64,000 bases of DNA from CAYWXV01 sp964462535 (GTDB lineage Bacteria; Bacteroidota; Ignavibacteria; OLB7). The translations under genes were made by a program, and so were the position numbers. Location: assembly GCA_964462535.1 (NCBI GenBank), contig CAYWXV010000011.1:18606-82605 (forward strand), written 5' to 3'. Of the stretch, positions 63,222 through 64,000 are shown in pieces. The notes below the pieces were generated by a model. The model saw only the letters and a program-made list of their open reading frames with translations, was not told the origin of the DNA and ran no database searches. Numbering within the stretch: position 1 is the first letter of the stretch; each line of letters opens with the position of its first letter.

Positions 63222-64000
63222 ATGCACAGCCTAACCACTCATCTGCGACTCCTTGGCGCCTACATGCGGGTCAATTGGAGGAGCGCGCTGGAATACCGAG
63301 CGAACTTCATCGTCGAGACGGCGCTGTCGGTGGTGGAGGTTGGCATGTATCTGTTCTACTGGAAGCTCTTCTTCACGATCTCGGACGGTCCGGCCGGAAT
63401 CAGCTTCGAACAGTTGGCGGCGCTGGTCGCCTTCAACCACATCATCTATGGAATCGCCGACACACTGACAGGTAATCACGTCTGGGACACCGGCGAGATG
63501 ATCGTCCGTGGTCAGCTCGACATCTTCCTGGTGCAGCCGAAGTCGGCGATCTATCAGATCTTCTTCTCAGGAGCGCAGCCGGCCCGGGCGATACAGATCA
63601 TCAGCGGCGCGATCCTCTTCTTCTGGTTCGTCGATCCCACACCACACAATGTCCTTCTCTTCCTCTTCGGGCTGATTGTCGGCGGGAGCGTCTTTGTGTC
63701 GTGGGTAGTGATCATCCAGTCGCTGGTGTTCCATCTGGGAAACGTGATGGTGGTCTACAAGCTATTGTCGATCATCCTCCACTTCGCGAAGAAGCCGGCG
63801 ACGATCTTCTCGGTAGCGATCCGCTTCATTCTCTACTCGATCATCCCGGCCGCCTACCTTGGTTCGGTGCAGGCGGGAATCGTCTTCGACCCCACTCCCT
63901 TCTGGATCGTCTTCCTCCTGGTCGTCGCGCTTGTGTCACCCTTCATCGCGACCGCGATCTTCCGTTTCGGCATGAAACGCTACGAGAGCGGGAACCTGAT
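63222..64000 (+). CDS. ABC-2 family transporter permease (DUF990-like), 5' part
   Basis: Starts at ATG 63222 (MHSLTTHLRLLGAYMRVNW) and stays open to the window edge, so the 3' end is missing; about 260 residues are visible. Six hydrophobic segments are visible, including FIVETALSVVEVGMYLFYW and LLFLFGLIVGGSVFVSWVVI. The near-terminal FRFGMKRYESGNL is typical of ABC_perm/DUF990 permeases, which pair with an ABC ATPase and often export drugs or lipids. Only a few residues should be lacking. The partner ATPase must lie outside the window. Confidence 0.9.
   Translation, partial: MHSLTTHLRLLGAYMRVNWRSALEYRANFIVETALSVVEVGMYLFYWKLFFTISDGPAGISFEQLAALVAFNHIIYGIADTLTGNHVWDTGEMIVRGQLDIFLVQPKSAIYQIFFSGAQPARAIQIISGAILFFWFVDPTPHNVLLFLFGLIVGGSVFVSWVVIIQSLVFHLGNVMVVYKLLSIILHFAKKPATIFSVAIRFILYSIIPAAYLGSVQAGIVFDPTPFWIVFLLVVALVSPFIATAIFRFGMKRYESGNL

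Noticed and set aside
1..64000. CRISPR arrays, rRNA, tRNA, prophage or intact insertion sequences
   Set aside because: No regularly spaced direct repeats, rRNA cores, tRNA cloverleaf signatures, phage genes or transposase catalytic domains were seen; the only transposase-like part is a helix-turn-helix fused in a regulator.

Overview
The window reads as chromosomal DNA of a Gram-negative bacterium from the Bacteroidota/Chlorobi (FCB) side of the tree. I would guess a moderately GC-rich Kapabacteria- or Ignavibacteria-like lineage. The basis is: several giant secreted proteins ending in type IX secretion (T9SS) C-terminal sorting domains; PD40/OmpA lipoproteins; many lipobox-bearing hypotheticals; weak or absent Shine-Dalgarno sequences; and the tilS-hpt-ftsH gene order. 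The lineage is an inference from gene content, not from a marker tree. I found no tRNA, rRNA, CRISPR array, prophage or intact insertion sequence.

Layout. 0-7.5 kb: 3' part of an M3 oligopeptidase, a secreted hypothetical, a small membrane protein, a membrane-anchored PP2C/SpoIIE phosphatase divergent from an NFACT (RqcH-like) gene, and an MBL-fold hydrolase. 7.7-17.2 kb: a minus-strand block of envelope genes (PD40 lipoprotein, lipoproteins, a small barrel, a vWA/propeller protein, a thioredoxin-like protein). 17.8-24.3 kb: topA, a GH57 glucan-branching-type enzyme, DUF3467 and a TPR protein. 24.5-32.9 kb (plus strand): transketolase split into two genes with a 583-bp spacer, moaC with an apparent CTG start, a barrel plus PD40-OmpA pair that resembles T9SS PorP/PorE partners, ruvA, a DUF1624 acyltransferase and a lipoprotein. 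32.9-38.2 kb: nanE coupled to a FabL-like reductase, divergent gmhB, DUF971, a GT4 glycosyltransferase, DUF1990 and a QueG/reductive-dehalogenase-like Fe-S protein. 38.3-43.5 kb and 48.4-52.3 kb: three giant T9SS cargo genes. Between them, 44.1-48.4 kb holds a YkgJ-type protein, a secreted hypothetical, and a coupled gene pair made of a multi-domain DNA-binding protein and a membrane protein with three winged-helix-like modules. 52.5-62.8 kb: aldo/keto reductase, YidB-like protein, dolichol-kinase-like protein, then ftsH, hpt, tilS and a double-OmpA protein. The window ends with a free-standing sorting-domain-like mini-protein and the start of an ABC-2 permease.

Two features stand out. First, five copies of a palindromic repeat (ends resembling GAGGCTGTTGAAATACGCGC and its complement) lie within about 45 nt after stop codons, which suggests a 3'-end element that forms an mRNA hairpin. 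Second, the regulator/membrane pair at 45901-48389 combines an IS630-type helix-turn-helix, an AT-hook-like motif and a LuxR helix-turn-helix in one protein. It is translationally coupled to a membrane protein with three repeated winged-helix-like modules, and it sits behind a 705-bp leader containing a 12-bp hairpin and a 12-bp perfect palindrome.
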